Assembly (NCBI GenBank): GCA_021646465.1
Contig: SOET01000003.1
Span: 62,001-126,000, forward strand
DNA: 64,000 nt
Source of the DNA: Candidatus Kuenenia hertensis
Lineage (GTDB): Bacteria > Planctomycetota > Brocadiia > Brocadiales > Brocadiaceae
Direction: 5' to 3'
The stretch's first letter is position 1. Each line of letters begins with the position of its first letter. The notes below the pieces were generated by a model, which saw only the letters and a program-made list of their open reading frames with translations, was not told the origin of the DNA and made no database searches. Below, piece after piece: positions 19,447 to 28,524 of this stretch. The position numbers and the translations under genes were made by a program.

Positions 19447-19454
19447 GAGAACTC

Positions 19455-19985
19455 ATGAACATCCGAATAGCGACAAATCAGGATAGTGGCGATATCAAAA
19501 GGGTCTATTCGTCCGCCTTCCCCAAAGGCGAGAGCGAGGTTATCTCTAAGCTTGCCATTGATCTGCTTTCCGAAAATACGACGCCACAAACAATCTCCCT
19601 GATTGCTGAAGTCGATGGCTCTGTAGTGGGTCACGTAGCTTTGAGTCCTGTTGTGATTGAGAATAATGAGAATTGTCAGGCCTATATTTTGGCGCCGCTA
19701 GCAGTGCGATCCGATTACCAGAAACGTCGCATTGGCTCGACGCTAATTGAATACGGCATGCAACAGTTGTCGGCTATGGGGATAAATGTCGTCTTTGTTT
19801 ATGGTGATCCAAAATATTACGGAAGGTTTGGCTTCAACGCTGATGCTGCCCGTAACTACACAACGCCTTACAACCTTCAATATCCTTTTGGGTGGCAAGC
19901 CATTGTTTTCAAAGAATGTGCTATAGAAAAAGCACCTGTAGCAATAACCTGTGTTACCTCTTTGTGTGACCTTAAGCTATGGTGA
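19455..19985 (+). CDS. GNAT N-acetyltransferase, YhbS-like
   Basis: A 176-residue acetyltransferase, the sole gene of integron cassette 3. The acetyl-CoA-binding motif A region reads LAPLAVRSDYQKRRIGSTLI (about residues 88-107), followed by VFVYGDPKYYGRFGF, a stretch typical of YhbS-type GNAT proteins. The substrate is unknown; small-molecule detoxification or antibiotic modification is a common cassette function but is not shown here. The ATG at 19455 starts 14 bases after the cassette boundary. An upstream in-frame start would run through the attC site of the previous cassette and is unlikely. Confidence 0.85.
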   Translation: MNIRIATNQDSGDIKRVYSSAFPKGESEVISKLAIDLLSENTTPQTISLIAEVDGSVVGHVALSPVVIENNENCQAYILAPLAVRSDYQKRRIGSTLIEYGMQQLSAMGINVVFVYGDPKYYGRFGFNADAARNYTTPYNLQYPFGWQAIVFKECAIEKAPVAITCVTSLCDLKLW

Positions 19986-19991
19986 TCAATC

Positions 19992-19998
19992 TGCTAAC
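19992..19998 (+). other. Remnant R'' core of an eroded attC (cassette 3)
   Basis: TGCTAAC lies seven bases after the GNAT stop and is the exact complement of GTTAGCA, the core where this cassette starts (19440). I could not find the matching second arm downstream, so the array seems to end in a truncated attC. The bases up to 20092 contain nothing else I recognise. Confidence 0.6.
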
Positions 19999-20092
19999 AA
20001 TCACATCCAGTCTTGAGAGAGAGACAGATAGAGAGATAAGAAGCAGCCATAAAGTATTCCGGGCAGGTTCAGTATTTCTTTTACCTGCGCCT

Positions 20093-20275
20093 TCACGATG
20101 TTTTCTTCCGGTAAACGTTCAGTCCGATCTTTTCTTCGCGATTGGGGACGGTAACGTTTCCTTCAGTTGATGCGACAATGATGTTCTTTCCTGAAGAAGA
20201 CGGGCCAAATTCCTTTGACAGGTCTATCTTTATGGTAAGGATGTTTCCCTCTACAGAAAATTCTACATTTTTCAT
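20093..20275 (-). CDS. Small conserved hypothetical protein
   Basis: A 60-residue soluble protein beginning KNVEFSVEGNILTIKIDL and containing FGPSSSGKNIIVASTEG. I recall similar short proteins in diverse anaerobes, but no function. GTGAGG precedes its ATG, and the amino-acid composition and frame are typical of a real gene. It lies alone between the end of the integron array and mfd. Confidence 0.65.
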   Translation of the reverse strand: MKNVEFSVEGNILTIKIDLSKEFGPSSSGKNIIVASTEGNVTVPNREEKIGLNVYRKKTS

Positions 20276-20454
20276 AACAAAGCCTCACTTTCTTTCAATA
20301 CGATATGAACAATTTTATCGTTCGTAAATACGAAAAACTATACAATTGATCCCTCGATTATCACAAACAGAAAGATACTTATCCTATATTTTTATTTCGA
20401 TATGTCAAGTGGTCTCTAAACTCCTGAAAATACCCGTATGTTGCCCTCCCATCC

Positions 20455-23400
20455 TCATGAATATCGGCGGGCGCCATTTCCTGTAAATGACTTCTTTAAA
20501 TAATCAATCAACTCTTCGGAGCGTATCCCATCTTTCGGCAGCCGTAAGTGCAGCGTTTCATTATTGATGATCCGTATGTTCTTCTTCAGTTTAGAGAGAC
20601 AATTTTCTGCTTTCCTCAATTCATTTACCTGAATAATGAGAATGTTGCTTACGCGTACGATCGAACGTATTTGCGAATCCCGGGCAATGACCCTTAACTC
20701 GCTCTCGGAAAGCAGGTTTTGTAGCGGGTGCGGTATACTGCCAAACCGATCGGTCATTTCTCTTGTAATATCATTTATTTCTTTCAACGTAGTGGAACGA
20801 TTCAATCTTCGGTAGATATCCATTTTTAAGCTATAATCCGGAACATATTCGTTCGGAATATAGGATTCCAGATTTAATTTCAACGAAACATCAGGAGGTT
20901 CGCTTACCGGTTCATTTCTTGCCTTTCGCACCGCAAGCTCCAACAATCTGCAATACATTTCATATCCTACCGCAGCTATGTGGCCGTGCTGTTCTACGCC
21001 CAGGATATTCCCGGCCCCCCTGATTTCGAGATCACGCATCGCTATTTTAAACCCCGCACCCAACTCTGCAAATTCCTCAATGGCTTTTACCCGTTTCTCG
21101 GCTTCCGGGGTAATCGGACGGTCGATGGGTAAGATAATGTATGCATAGGCATGATGTTTGTACCTTCCTACCCTTCCGCGCAATTGATGCAAATCCGCAA
21201 GGCCAAAGGAATCAGCGGAGTTGATAAATATGGTATTCACATTCGGGATATCCAGCCCGGACTCAATAATTGTAGTGGAAACAAGAATATCCGCCTTATG
21301 ATTAACAAAATCTTCCATTCTTTGCGCTAAAAGTTTCTCGTCCATTTGCCCATGAACGGTCAAAATCCTCGCTTCCGGCACTAAATTGGAAAGGGTGCGG
21401 GCAATGCGTTCGATATTATACACCCTGTTGTGCACGAAATATACCTGGCCGTTTCTGTTCATTTCGAGCAATATGGCCTGCCTGATGCGTTGAGGATCGT
21501 ATCTGATAATCTGCGTTCGAATGGACTGCCTTCCCATCGGCGGTGTATTTAAAGAAGATATATCCTTAATTCCCATCAGGGACATATGAAGTGTTCTTGG
21601 TATAGGCGTGGCCGTGAGTGTCAGCATGTCAACCACCTGCCGCATTTTCTTGAACCGCTCTTTGTGAGCAACACCAAACCGCTGTTCTTCATCAATGATA
21701 ACGAGTCCCAGGTCTTTAAATATTACGTCTTTCTGCAACAGCCGGTGGGTGCCAATTAGAATGTCAACTGCTCCTGCCAGTGTTTTTTCCAAAATATCTT
21801 TCTGTTCCCTATGCGACTTCAACCGGCTCAGAACTTCTACCTTAACAGGGTAATCTGCCATACGCTCCGAGAACGTAGTATAATGCTGCTGAGCCAGAAT
21901 TGTGGTAGGCACCAGAATTGCCACCTGTTTTCCTGACATTGCCGCTTTGAAAGCCGCCCGAATGGCAAGTTCAGTCTTTCCGTATCCTACGTCTCCGCAT
22001 ATAAGACGGTCCATAGGTCTCCTTGATTGCATATCGGATTTTATTGCCTCCAGTACCTGCACCTGGTCAGGCGTTTCTTCATATATGAATGCTGCTTCAA
22101 ACTCTTTTTGCCAATCCGTATCGGCAGGGTAAGAGATTCCTTCTTTTGCGTTTCTCAGCGCCTGGATATGCAATAAATCGCTCGCAACATCAGCAACGGC
22201 ATGCTCTGTGCGTTTTTTTCGTATTTCCCACGACCGGGAATTAATCTTATCAAGCTTTACTTTATAACCGGAAGCGCCAATGTACTTTTGTACAAGCTCT
22301 ATCTTTGTTGCGGGTACATATATTTTTGTTCCTTCGTCGAATTCCAGAACCAAATATTCTCTCTTGCATCCGTCGTCTTCAAGAATCTCAATCCCCAGAA
22401 AACGACCAATGCCATGAGAAATATGCACCACAAGATCTCCTTTTTTCAGATCAAGAAATGAGTCGATGGCCCTGGTTTGTACCGGTTTCTTAATTTCATG
22501 ACGCTGTTTGTATCTATGGAAGATTTCATGATGCGCTAAGATGGTGATATTAATATCGGTAAATCTGAATCCCTGGCTTATATATCCCCGCCGCAGTTCG
22601 AACTTCTCAGAGCTTTCAACGTGCAATTCACTGATTATTTCCTTGAACCGCTGTTCTTCTGCTGAATTTATACAAAAGACTATTGTTTTTTCATGATTTT
22701 CAATAATATTTTTTAATTCTGCTACAATATCCTGAATCTGCCGGGGAAATTCATCTATGGCCTTAACTGAAAAAGCATATGCCCTGCTATCTGTTGAAAA
22801 CGGCAATTTTGATAAGGTGATTTTTGTAAAAGTATTTAATTGTTTAGATAGTTCTTCCCCTGTGAATAATGCCTCTTTGCATGTGACTATTCCCAGCATC
22901 TGTTGTAATTTGTTTTCGATACTTATTGGTTCCTTCAGGATGATTGTTGTTTCTTTACAGAGGTAGTCAAGGAGAGATGTTTTTTGCTTTTTCCCCTGTA
23001 AAGAATGATTGTTGTAAATCTTATGTGCAAATAATATCCGGCAACTGTTTAACGGTAATTCTGATTGTTGGGTTTCCACATTAAAACTGCGAATTGATTC
23101 TATTTCATCCCCGAAATATTCAATGCGGTACGGGGTTTCCGAGGCAAAGGGGAAAACATCGACAATACCTCCCCGAATAGCGTATTCTCCCTGATTTTCC
23201 ACCTGGCTTGCTTCCTGAAAACGATGGGTTTGCAGCAAGATAATAAAATCTTCCCGTGAATATTCCTGTCCTTTTTGAAAAGAAATTATATTATCGCTTA
23301 TAGATTTTGGTGAAGGGACTGGCTGCAGGAGTGACTGAACCGGAGCCACCATTATCTTTATTCTTTGCGAGGCATCATTATTTTTATGATGTAATTGATT

Positions 23401-23751
23401 TAAAATGAAAAGCCGCTGTGCCAGAATGTCTTTATTTGCAGTATCATCATTATGAAAAATATCTTCAATTGCCGGGAACAGCATTACGGAAAGATTTGAA
23501 AACGTTTTCAAATCCTCCGAATCCTCCAGTGCATCTTCAACACTCGGTACAACTAAAAGGACCCTGGGAGCCAAACCTTTTGAATAAAATTTCTCACCAG
23601 CAACCGTTGCGGCAAATAAATTCGCAGACGAGCCCCAGAGACCGTTGACACAACAGTCTTTTTCCGAAGAAAGAAGGCGAATAATTTCCTTATATTGTTT
23701 ATGCTTTCGCAGCAGTTGTATATATTCTTCCATAATCGCATTGTCTGGCAC
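20455..23751 (-). CDS. mfd: Transcription-repair coupling factor
   Basis: A 1098-residue ATP-dependent DNA translocase that removes stalled RNA polymerase from damaged DNA and recruits UvrA. The N-terminal UvrB-like module is followed by the RNA-polymerase interaction domain (KGDLVVHISHGIGRFLG region, about 435-500). The helicase core has Walker A GDVGYGKT at 586-593 and DEEQ at 687-690, with TATPIPRTLH and HQLRGRVGR further on. The C-terminal TRCF domain is present. Length is within the family's normal range. The start is GTG 23751 or ATG 23733 (MEEY); neither has a clear ribosome site. With uvrB at the window edge and recN, it forms the DNA-repair content of the region. Confidence 0.96.
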   Translation of the reverse strand: MPDNAIMEEYIQLLRKHKQYKEIIRLLSSEKDCCVNGLWGSSANLFAATVAGEKFYSKGLAPRVLLVVPSVEDALEDSEDLKTFSNLSVMLFPAIEDIFHNDDTANKDILAQRLFILNQLHHKNNDASQRIKIMVAPVQSLLQPVPSPKSISDNIISFQKGQEYSREDFIILLQTHRFQEASQVENQGEYAIRGGIVDVFPFASETPYRIEYFGDEIESIRSFNVETQQSELPLNSCRILFAHKIYNNHSLQGKKQKTSLLDYLCKETTIILKEPISIENKLQQMLGIVTCKEALFTGEELSKQLNTFTKITLSKLPFSTDSRAYAFSVKAIDEFPRQIQDIVAELKNIIENHEKTIVFCINSAEEQRFKEIISELHVESSEKFELRRGYISQGFRFTDINITILAHHEIFHRYKQRHEIKKPVQTRAIDSFLDLKKGDLVVHISHGIGRFLGIEILEDDGCKREYLVLEFDEGTKIYVPATKIELVQKYIGASGYKVKLDKINSRSWEIRKKRTEHAVADVASDLLHIQALRNAKEGISYPADTDWQKEFEAAFIYEETPDQVQVLEAIKSDMQSRRPMDRLICGDVGYGKTELAIRAAFKAAMSGKQVAILVPTTILAQQHYTTFSERMADYPVKVEVLSRLKSHREQKDILEKTLAGAVDILIGTHRLLQKDVIFKDLGLVIIDEEQRFGVAHKERFKKMRQVVDMLTLTATPIPRTLHMSLMGIKDISSLNTPPMGRQSIRTQIIRYDPQRIRQAILLEMNRNGQVYFVHNRVYNIERIARTLSNLVPEARILTVHGQMDEKLLAQRMEDFVNHKADILVSTTIIESGLDIPNVNTIFINSADSFGLADLHQLRGRVGRYKHHAYAYIILPIDRPITPEAEKRVKAIEEFAELGAGFKIAMRDLEIRGAGNILGVEQHGHIAAVGYEMYCRLLELAVRKARNEPVSEPPDVSLKLNLESYIPNEYVPDYSLKMDIYRRLNRSTTLKEINDITREMTDRFGSIPHPLQNLLSESELRVIARDSQIRSIVRVSNILIIQVNELRKAENCLSKLKKNIRIINNETLHLRLPKDGIRSEELIDYLKKSFTGNGARRYS

Positions 23752-23906
23752 TTCCCGTGCATGACACGGAGTTTCCGGTTTGATTCCTTCTGCTTGTTCT
23801 TCTGTTCAGTCTGGTTATGTCCTGCAAGCACTTTATGGTTACAAGAGAAATGTATGGAAGGCAATCGTTAAAAATGTATTATAGCTGATGTTGATGGCAG
23901 TATCGT

Positions 23907-25691
23907 TCATAATGATTTGTATTCTTTCAATAATTTCCTGAACTTGTCAACCGTTACCTCATATACCCTTTTCCCTGTAAGGTCGACCCCCGCGTCTTTC
24001 AGGATTTCCAGCGGCTCTTTATGTGATCCGGCACCCAGGAATTGTATATAAGCATCAACAGCCTCTTTTTCCCCCGAAGCGACACGTTCAGACAAGGCGA
24101 TCGCGGCGGACAGGCTGGTGGCGTATTTGTAAACATAAAACGCGTGATAAAAATGGGGGATTCGCGCCCACTCGTAGTGCAACTCCTCGTCAATCACCAT
24201 TCCCTTTCCCAGATAGGCTTCAAGATTTTTCCTGTAGATGTCAGTTATGCTTTTTGCAGTCAGTACCTTTCCGGCTTCCGCCGCCTCATGAATATCCTTT
24301 TCAAAATTTGCAAACATGGTTTGTCTGAAGAAGGTTGCCTCTATTCGTTTCATATTGTGATACAGGAAGAATTTTTTTTCTTCGGCGGATTCGGCAATCT
24401 TTGACATATGATCAAACAGCAATGCCTCATTGAACGTCGAGGCGATCTCTGCCAAAAAGATCGGATTTTGATAATAAATGTACGGTTGGTTTTCAATGGA
24501 ATAATCCCGGTGCAGGCAATGGCCGAATTCATGGGCAAATGTTGCAACGTCAGAGAACTTTTCCGTGTAATTCATAAAAATAATTCCCCGGCTCATATAA
24601 CTCCCCCAAGAGAATGCCCCCGATCTCTTTCCGGGCGTTTCAAATACATCGATTGCCCGCGCATGGATGGTGGCATCGTATTTTTTGAGATATTCCCTGC
24701 CGAGGGGTTTAAGCGCGGTACGCACCAGAACAACGGCATCTTCATAGGAATAGGTTTTGTCGATCTCTTTAACCAGAGGCACATAATTATCATAGAAGTG
24801 CAATTCCTCAACGCCAAGTTTCTCCTGCTTAAGGGCATTAAATTCGCTGATCGCGTCGATGCTTTCCTTTGCGACTGCAATAAGATTGCTGAGCACGGTA
24901 GCTGGCAGGTAATCGGGAAACAAGGCCATTTCCGTCATCGATGGATAGTTGCGCACCCTTGCCAGTTTAATATTGGAGAGTACGCTTGCGGCATAGGTAT
25001 TTGCTATCACATCAATATTTTGACGGTACGGCCGGTAGTAGTGTTTAAATGTCTTTTGCCGGAGTTCACGATCGGGAGATTCCAGCAATTGGGCATACTT
25101 GGCGTGAGAAAGGCCGATTTTTTCCCCATTATGTTCAAATTCCCCAAACGAAATATTGTTATTGTTGAAGGCGGAAAAAATGTCTTCGGGTTTTCCCAGA
25201 GCTATATTCAGCTCCGCTAAAACCGTTTCCGTTTCTTCGGAAAGGATATGGGGATTGTAGCGGGCGTAATTTTTCAAAAAAAACCGATATCCCGCCAGTT
25301 GGGGATTTTCCCGAAGCATCCTTTCGATATCATCCGGCGACAGAGAGGACAATTCTTTTTTAATAAAAACCGTTTCAGCGGAAATTTTTGACGCGAGCAG
25401 TTCGATACGCCCTTTCATTTCTTCGTATACCGCATTTCTGGTGTCTTCAAAAAAGCGGGTATTGGCATAGACATAGAGATTTTCTCTGGCGACAGAAAAA
25501 TTAATATAAAACCCCATGAATTGCTCAAGCTTGCGGGGATCAGCAAGTGTGCCTTTGAAGCCAATAAGTCGGGGAAGTTCTTTCTCCGTCTTTTGAAAAT
25601 CTTCCTCCCACTTGCTGTCCGAAGCATACAAAGCCGACAGATCCCATTTGTATTTGTCTTCTATTTGATTCCGGTTTTCGTATCTGGTCAT
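23907..25691 (-). CDS. pepF: Oligoendopeptidase F (M3B peptidase)
   Basis: A 594-residue zinc metallopeptidase of the M3 thimet family that degrades short peptides in the cytoplasm. The catalytic motif is HEFGH at residues 387-391 (FAHEFGHCLH), with the third zinc ligand expected in the EIASTFNEALL helix. Overall length and the N-terminal DKYKWDLSALY match PepF. There is no signal peptide. No strong ribosome site is visible before the ATG. It lies downstream of a SLOG-type gene and 156 bases upstream of mfd on the same strand; no functional link is evident. Confidence 0.94.
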   Translation of the reverse strand: MTRYENRNQIEDKYKWDLSALYASDSKWEEDFQKTEKELPRLIGFKGTLADPRKLEQFMGFYINFSVARENLYVYANTRFFEDTRNAVYEEMKGRIELLASKISAETVFIKKELSSLSPDDIERMLRENPQLAGYRFFLKNYARYNPHILSEETETVLAELNIALGKPEDIFSAFNNNNISFGEFEHNGEKIGLSHAKYAQLLESPDRELRQKTFKHYYRPYRQNIDVIANTYAASVLSNIKLARVRNYPSMTEMALFPDYLPATVLSNLIAVAKESIDAISEFNALKQEKLGVEELHFYDNYVPLVKEIDKTYSYEDAVVLVRTALKPLGREYLKKYDATIHARAIDVFETPGKRSGAFSWGSYMSRGIIFMNYTEKFSDVATFAHEFGHCLHRDYSIENQPYIYYQNPIFLAEIASTFNEALLFDHMSKIAESAEEKKFFLYHNMKRIEATFFRQTMFANFEKDIHEAAEAGKVLTAKSITDIYRKNLEAYLGKGMVIDEELHYEWARIPHFYHAFYVYKYATSLSAAIALSERVASGEKEAVDAYIQFLGAGSHKEPLEILKDAGVDLTGKRVYEVTVDKFRKLLKEYKSL

Positions 25692-25785
25692 ATATTTATT
25701 TTAAGGAAAATACAGTAATGTCACGCAATAAGGCGGATAATTCTGAAATAATGAATACAAATTATAGTTAATATTCTTAACTTAT

Positions 25786-26238
25786 TTAAAGGATAAAATT
25801 GTTTTTCCCTGTGCGTGAAATGTCTGCAATAAGCTTTTCAATATTTCCACCTTGTGAAGCATATGCAACAAATATTTCACCAGCTAACTCTGCCATGAGA
25901 CGGTTTCTCTGGTTAGCAGTTTCTGTAGTAACCCGTTCCACCTCCCTACCAAATGGGGTTATAAGCAACAGTCTGTTTTTGTTTAAGGCCTCCTCTAATC
26001 CAGGTTCGAGTCTTTTCTTTAAACCCCTTGCCAGTGCAAGTATGACAGATTGAGTTCCTTTAAGCAAGTAGTGTAAAACATCTTTCTCAATTTTAGAATG
26101 AAAACCTGATATGACGCAATTACCTTTTTCCCTTTGCTCAATTGCCCAGTCATATGTTTTGAGAATAATATCAGACGGGCATTTACGAGAGCATAAGAAG
26201 GCGATTTTGTAGTTTTTAAGTATCTGCTTATTCCCCAT
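25786..26238 (-). CDS. SLOG/DprA-like Rossmann protein
   Basis: A 150-residue protein resembling the nucleotide-binding SLOG fold of DprA/Smf. Supporting blocks are IAFLCSRKCPSDIILK, VISGFHSKIEKDVL, and a late TANQRNRLMAELAG. It lacks the extra domains of a full DprA, so a general DNA-processing name would overstate it. SLOG proteins can sense or bind nucleotides and are recurrent in defence loci. It is the last gene on this strand after the helicase/AlbA operon, separated by about 290 bases, so linkage to that operon is uncertain. The ATG at 26238 starts directly before the fold; an upstream ATG adds ten residues. Confidence 0.65.
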   Translation of the reverse strand: MGNKQILKNYKIAFLCSRKCPSDIILKTYDWAIEQREKGNCVISGFHSKIEKDVLHYLLKGTQSVILALARGLKKRLEPGLEEALNKNRLLLITPFGREVERVTTETANQRNRLMAELAGEIFVAYASQGGNIEKLIADISRTGKNNFIL

Positions 26239-26479
26239 ATAATGTATCTTCTTTTGTGGTAGGGACAAGATATTTCCCGCAATATACTTCTTGCGTTGTT
26301 TTTTGCGAGGAAAATGATTCGCCCCTACAGGTATCTTTTTGATTATTATTTGTTGCCGCCATTATTATTTCAACCTATGCTATATTTAATAGGGGAGAGT
26401 CTTAAAAATTCGGAAACTGTAATAATTCTTATCATAACACTCTGTGTAAATGCTTGAAATTTCAAATCTAACGCAAAAA

Positions 26480-26534
26480 ACTCTTTTAAAACTCTTTTAA
26501 AACTCTTTTAAAACTCTTTTAAAACTCTTTTAAA
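26480..26534. repeat. Tandem 11-bp repeat
   Basis: Five head-to-tail copies of ACTCTTTTAAA. It overlaps the last codon and stop of the AlbA-domain gene and extends beyond it. Copy number may vary between strains. No other feature is visible in the 26239-26529 gap. Confidence 0.85.
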
Positions 26535-28188
26535 CAGGAGACCATTTAGAATACCCGTTGTTACGTATTGTCCCCTTGATTCTCAATGCAGACAGCAAGT
26601 TAGTAACTTTGTTCTTCTTTTGGGATTCAGTTAATATGTCCGGCAATTTGTCACGAAGGAACTTTTCAATGTTTTTTCTTGGTGATTCCCCGAACTTTTT
26701 TAGATATTCAACGATGAGATTTTTGTAGTGTTCATCATCAAGCCCCCTCTGCTTAATATAATGCGCCTTTAATTCATCACTGGACAGCGACGCAGTAATT
26801 TTGGCGGAGATAACGTAATTGGGTTTTCTCCCCTCTATTAAGCCAAGTCCTTTCAGATATTTGCTCTCCTCATCAGAAAGTGGTTTCCGTTTTTGTACCT
26901 TATCTAACATGATAATTTGCTCTAAAAACAAACTCGGATTTCGTGCGAGTACACGTGCAAAATCCATATCGAGCACCTTGCCGATTACCGTTACTTTTAC
27001 TTTATCTTCTGACAAGTCATATTCTGGCATTGGGAAAAATCTTTCACGCTGATAATTAAACATCTTTCTTATGCCACCTCCTGCGGTATCAACCATCTTC
27101 AAATTAAACATGGCGGTTGCGAGAAACCTGTTGCGGTAGTGTTCTTCCGGCGCATCTTCTTTAACTACTTTCTCCACGGAACCAGGAATGAAGCTGCCGA
27201 GATTAGTAAATATCAATTGATCTTCCATTTCAACAACATTAATACGACCGCCCTTTGTGTAATCCTGATGTGCAATGCAATTGTTTATAGCTTCACGGAT
27301 TACAAATGGCTCGTATTGATCAACCTCATCAGGGAATAAAGTACCGTCTTTGATATAGCGGTATTTCAAATTACGGATTTTTGCATATATCTTATCAACA
27401 GCCAGCAGTAAAGGACAACTCTCAATGTGATAATCCTTGTCATTTCCTTTGGCATCTTTCAAGAGCCAGCGTATCTTTGCCTCTGCCGGACTAATAAAGT
27501 GCTCCGATTCCGGTTTACCTAATAGAATTATTGCTGTACGGGTCATCTTCCCTTTAATGGTTACTTTGGCCTTATTCAAAAAAGTAATGTCATCCCATTG
27601 ATCAACGTCCTTTGCTTGCCCGGGAAACTTGTTCTTGTAGTTTTCACGAGCTTTTGCGATAGCCTCTGGGTCAAGGTCATTAATTGCGGCATCCGGCACA
27701 ATGGCAGCACTCCAATCATCCAAAGCAGCTTGAGCCCGAATACGTTCAATTTCTTCCAGATTCAATGGCGACAATCCTTCTCCTTCTCTTCCATAATAGT
27801 GACCATCGAAGGCAACGGGTATACCTTTCGGGGCAGCGGGAATTTGAAACATAACTATACGGCCTTCGGCTAGATGCAGTTCATATATTTCTATGAAAGA
27901 AATACGATTGGTGGTTTTATTGGCTAACTCCCCTTTAAGGCTGTCAAGTTTTTTACGGTTCTGTCGGAACTGGCTGCCAACAATTGTCCGGCCCTTATCC
28001 TTAATCCCAAAAATAAGCCATGCGTAAGGTCTATCTTTAAGATTTGCTTCATTTGAAAGAGCGGAAAAATATTTGCCAAGCTTATTAAAGTCATAATTAT
28101 TCTTGGCCTCTTTAAATTCAAAGACCTCTGTTTCAACAGGCAGCTTACGAAGTTCGTTCAATGTAATTATCAATTCTTCTTCCGTCAT
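26530..28188 (-). CDS. AlbA_2 / RecG-like ATP-binding putative DNA-binding protein
   Basis: A 552-residue protein. The N-terminal third is a Schlafen/AlbA_2-type domain (VETEVFEFKEAKNN, then a Gly/Ala-rich segment and VAFDGHYYGREGEG). The middle carries an HATPase-like RecG-C-terminal region: VIREAINNCIAHQDYTKGG (about 275-295) and later NRFLATAMFNLKMVDTAGGGI. The C-terminus is winged-helix-like. Such proteins are often annotated as transcriptional regulators but are also common in defence islands. It is the last gene of a leftward group with a small Cys/His protein, a helicase and a nuclease-like gene. I infer a role there, not proven. Confidence 0.75.
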   Translation of the reverse strand: MTEEELIITLNELRKLPVETEVFEFKEAKNNYDFNKLGKYFSALSNEANLKDRPYAWLIFGIKDKGRTIVGSQFRQNRKKLDSLKGELANKTTNRISFIEIYELHLAEGRIVMFQIPAAPKGIPVAFDGHYYGREGEGLSPLNLEEIERIRAQAALDDWSAAIVPDAAINDLDPEAIAKARENYKNKFPGQAKDVDQWDDITFLNKAKVTIKGKMTRTAIILLGKPESEHFISPAEAKIRWLLKDAKGNDKDYHIESCPLLLAVDKIYAKIRNLKYRYIKDGTLFPDEVDQYEPFVIREAINNCIAHQDYTKGGRINVVEMEDQLIFTNLGSFIPGSVEKVVKEDAPEEHYRNRFLATAMFNLKMVDTAGGGIRKMFNYQRERFFPMPEYDLSEDKVKVTVIGKVLDMDFARVLARNPSLFLEQIIMLDKVQKRKPLSDEESKYLKGLGLIEGRKPNYVISAKITASLSSDELKAHYIKQRGLDDEHYKNLIVEYLKKFGESPRKNIEKFLRDKLPDILTESQKKNKVTNLLSALRIKGTIRNNGYSKWSPV

Positions 28189-28292
28189 ACGTTATATTCC
28201 CTCTATTTTTCCTGTTACTGCTTCATTGATTATTGCCGTGCGGTATTCCTGGATTGTAGGGGCGAAGCATTTTTTGACAAAATTGTCGCCAT

Positions 28293-28523
28293 CTAGTTTT
28301 TCCCCCTAAAATTATCCTCAATCTTGTTCAGTCTTTCCCGGCACTGATTTATCATGTGTAAAACACATTCAGCACAGTAGAAAGAGTCCTTGTACAAACC
28401 ATCTTTGACCTTAAGAACGAGCAGACCCTTCTGGATAGAATGGGCATTATCGTGATAGCATTTTCTCTTTCTGCCAGCAACATCAACCGAATGAGTCTTA
28501 AGCATGCTTTTGTATTTTGCCAT
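28293..28523 (-). CDS. Small Cys/His (zinc-ribbon-like) protein
   Basis: A 76-residue basic protein with paired metal-ligand-like residues: KCYHDNAHSIQKG near residue 20 and FYCAECVLHM near residue 50. This is consistent with a small zinc-binding nucleic-acid protein. I do not recognise the family. Its ATG at 28523 lies one base after the helicase stop, which argues strongly for a real, coupled gene. A longer frame that starts inside the helicase is rejected because its extra residues are the helicase sequence read in another frame. Confidence 0.65.
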   Translation of the reverse strand: MAKYKSMLKTHSVDVAGRKRKCYHDNAHSIQKGLLVLKVKDGLYKDSFYCAECVLHMINQCRERLNKIEDNFRGKN

Positions 28524-28524
28524 T

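Noticed and set aside
19407-19454. Upstream extension of the cassette 3 acetyltransferase
   Set aside because: It would translate through the attC of cassette 2; the ATG at 19455 gives a normal GNAT start.
24408-25220. 270-codon frame opposite pepF
   Set aside because: It is an antisense shadow of a well-supported peptidase gene.
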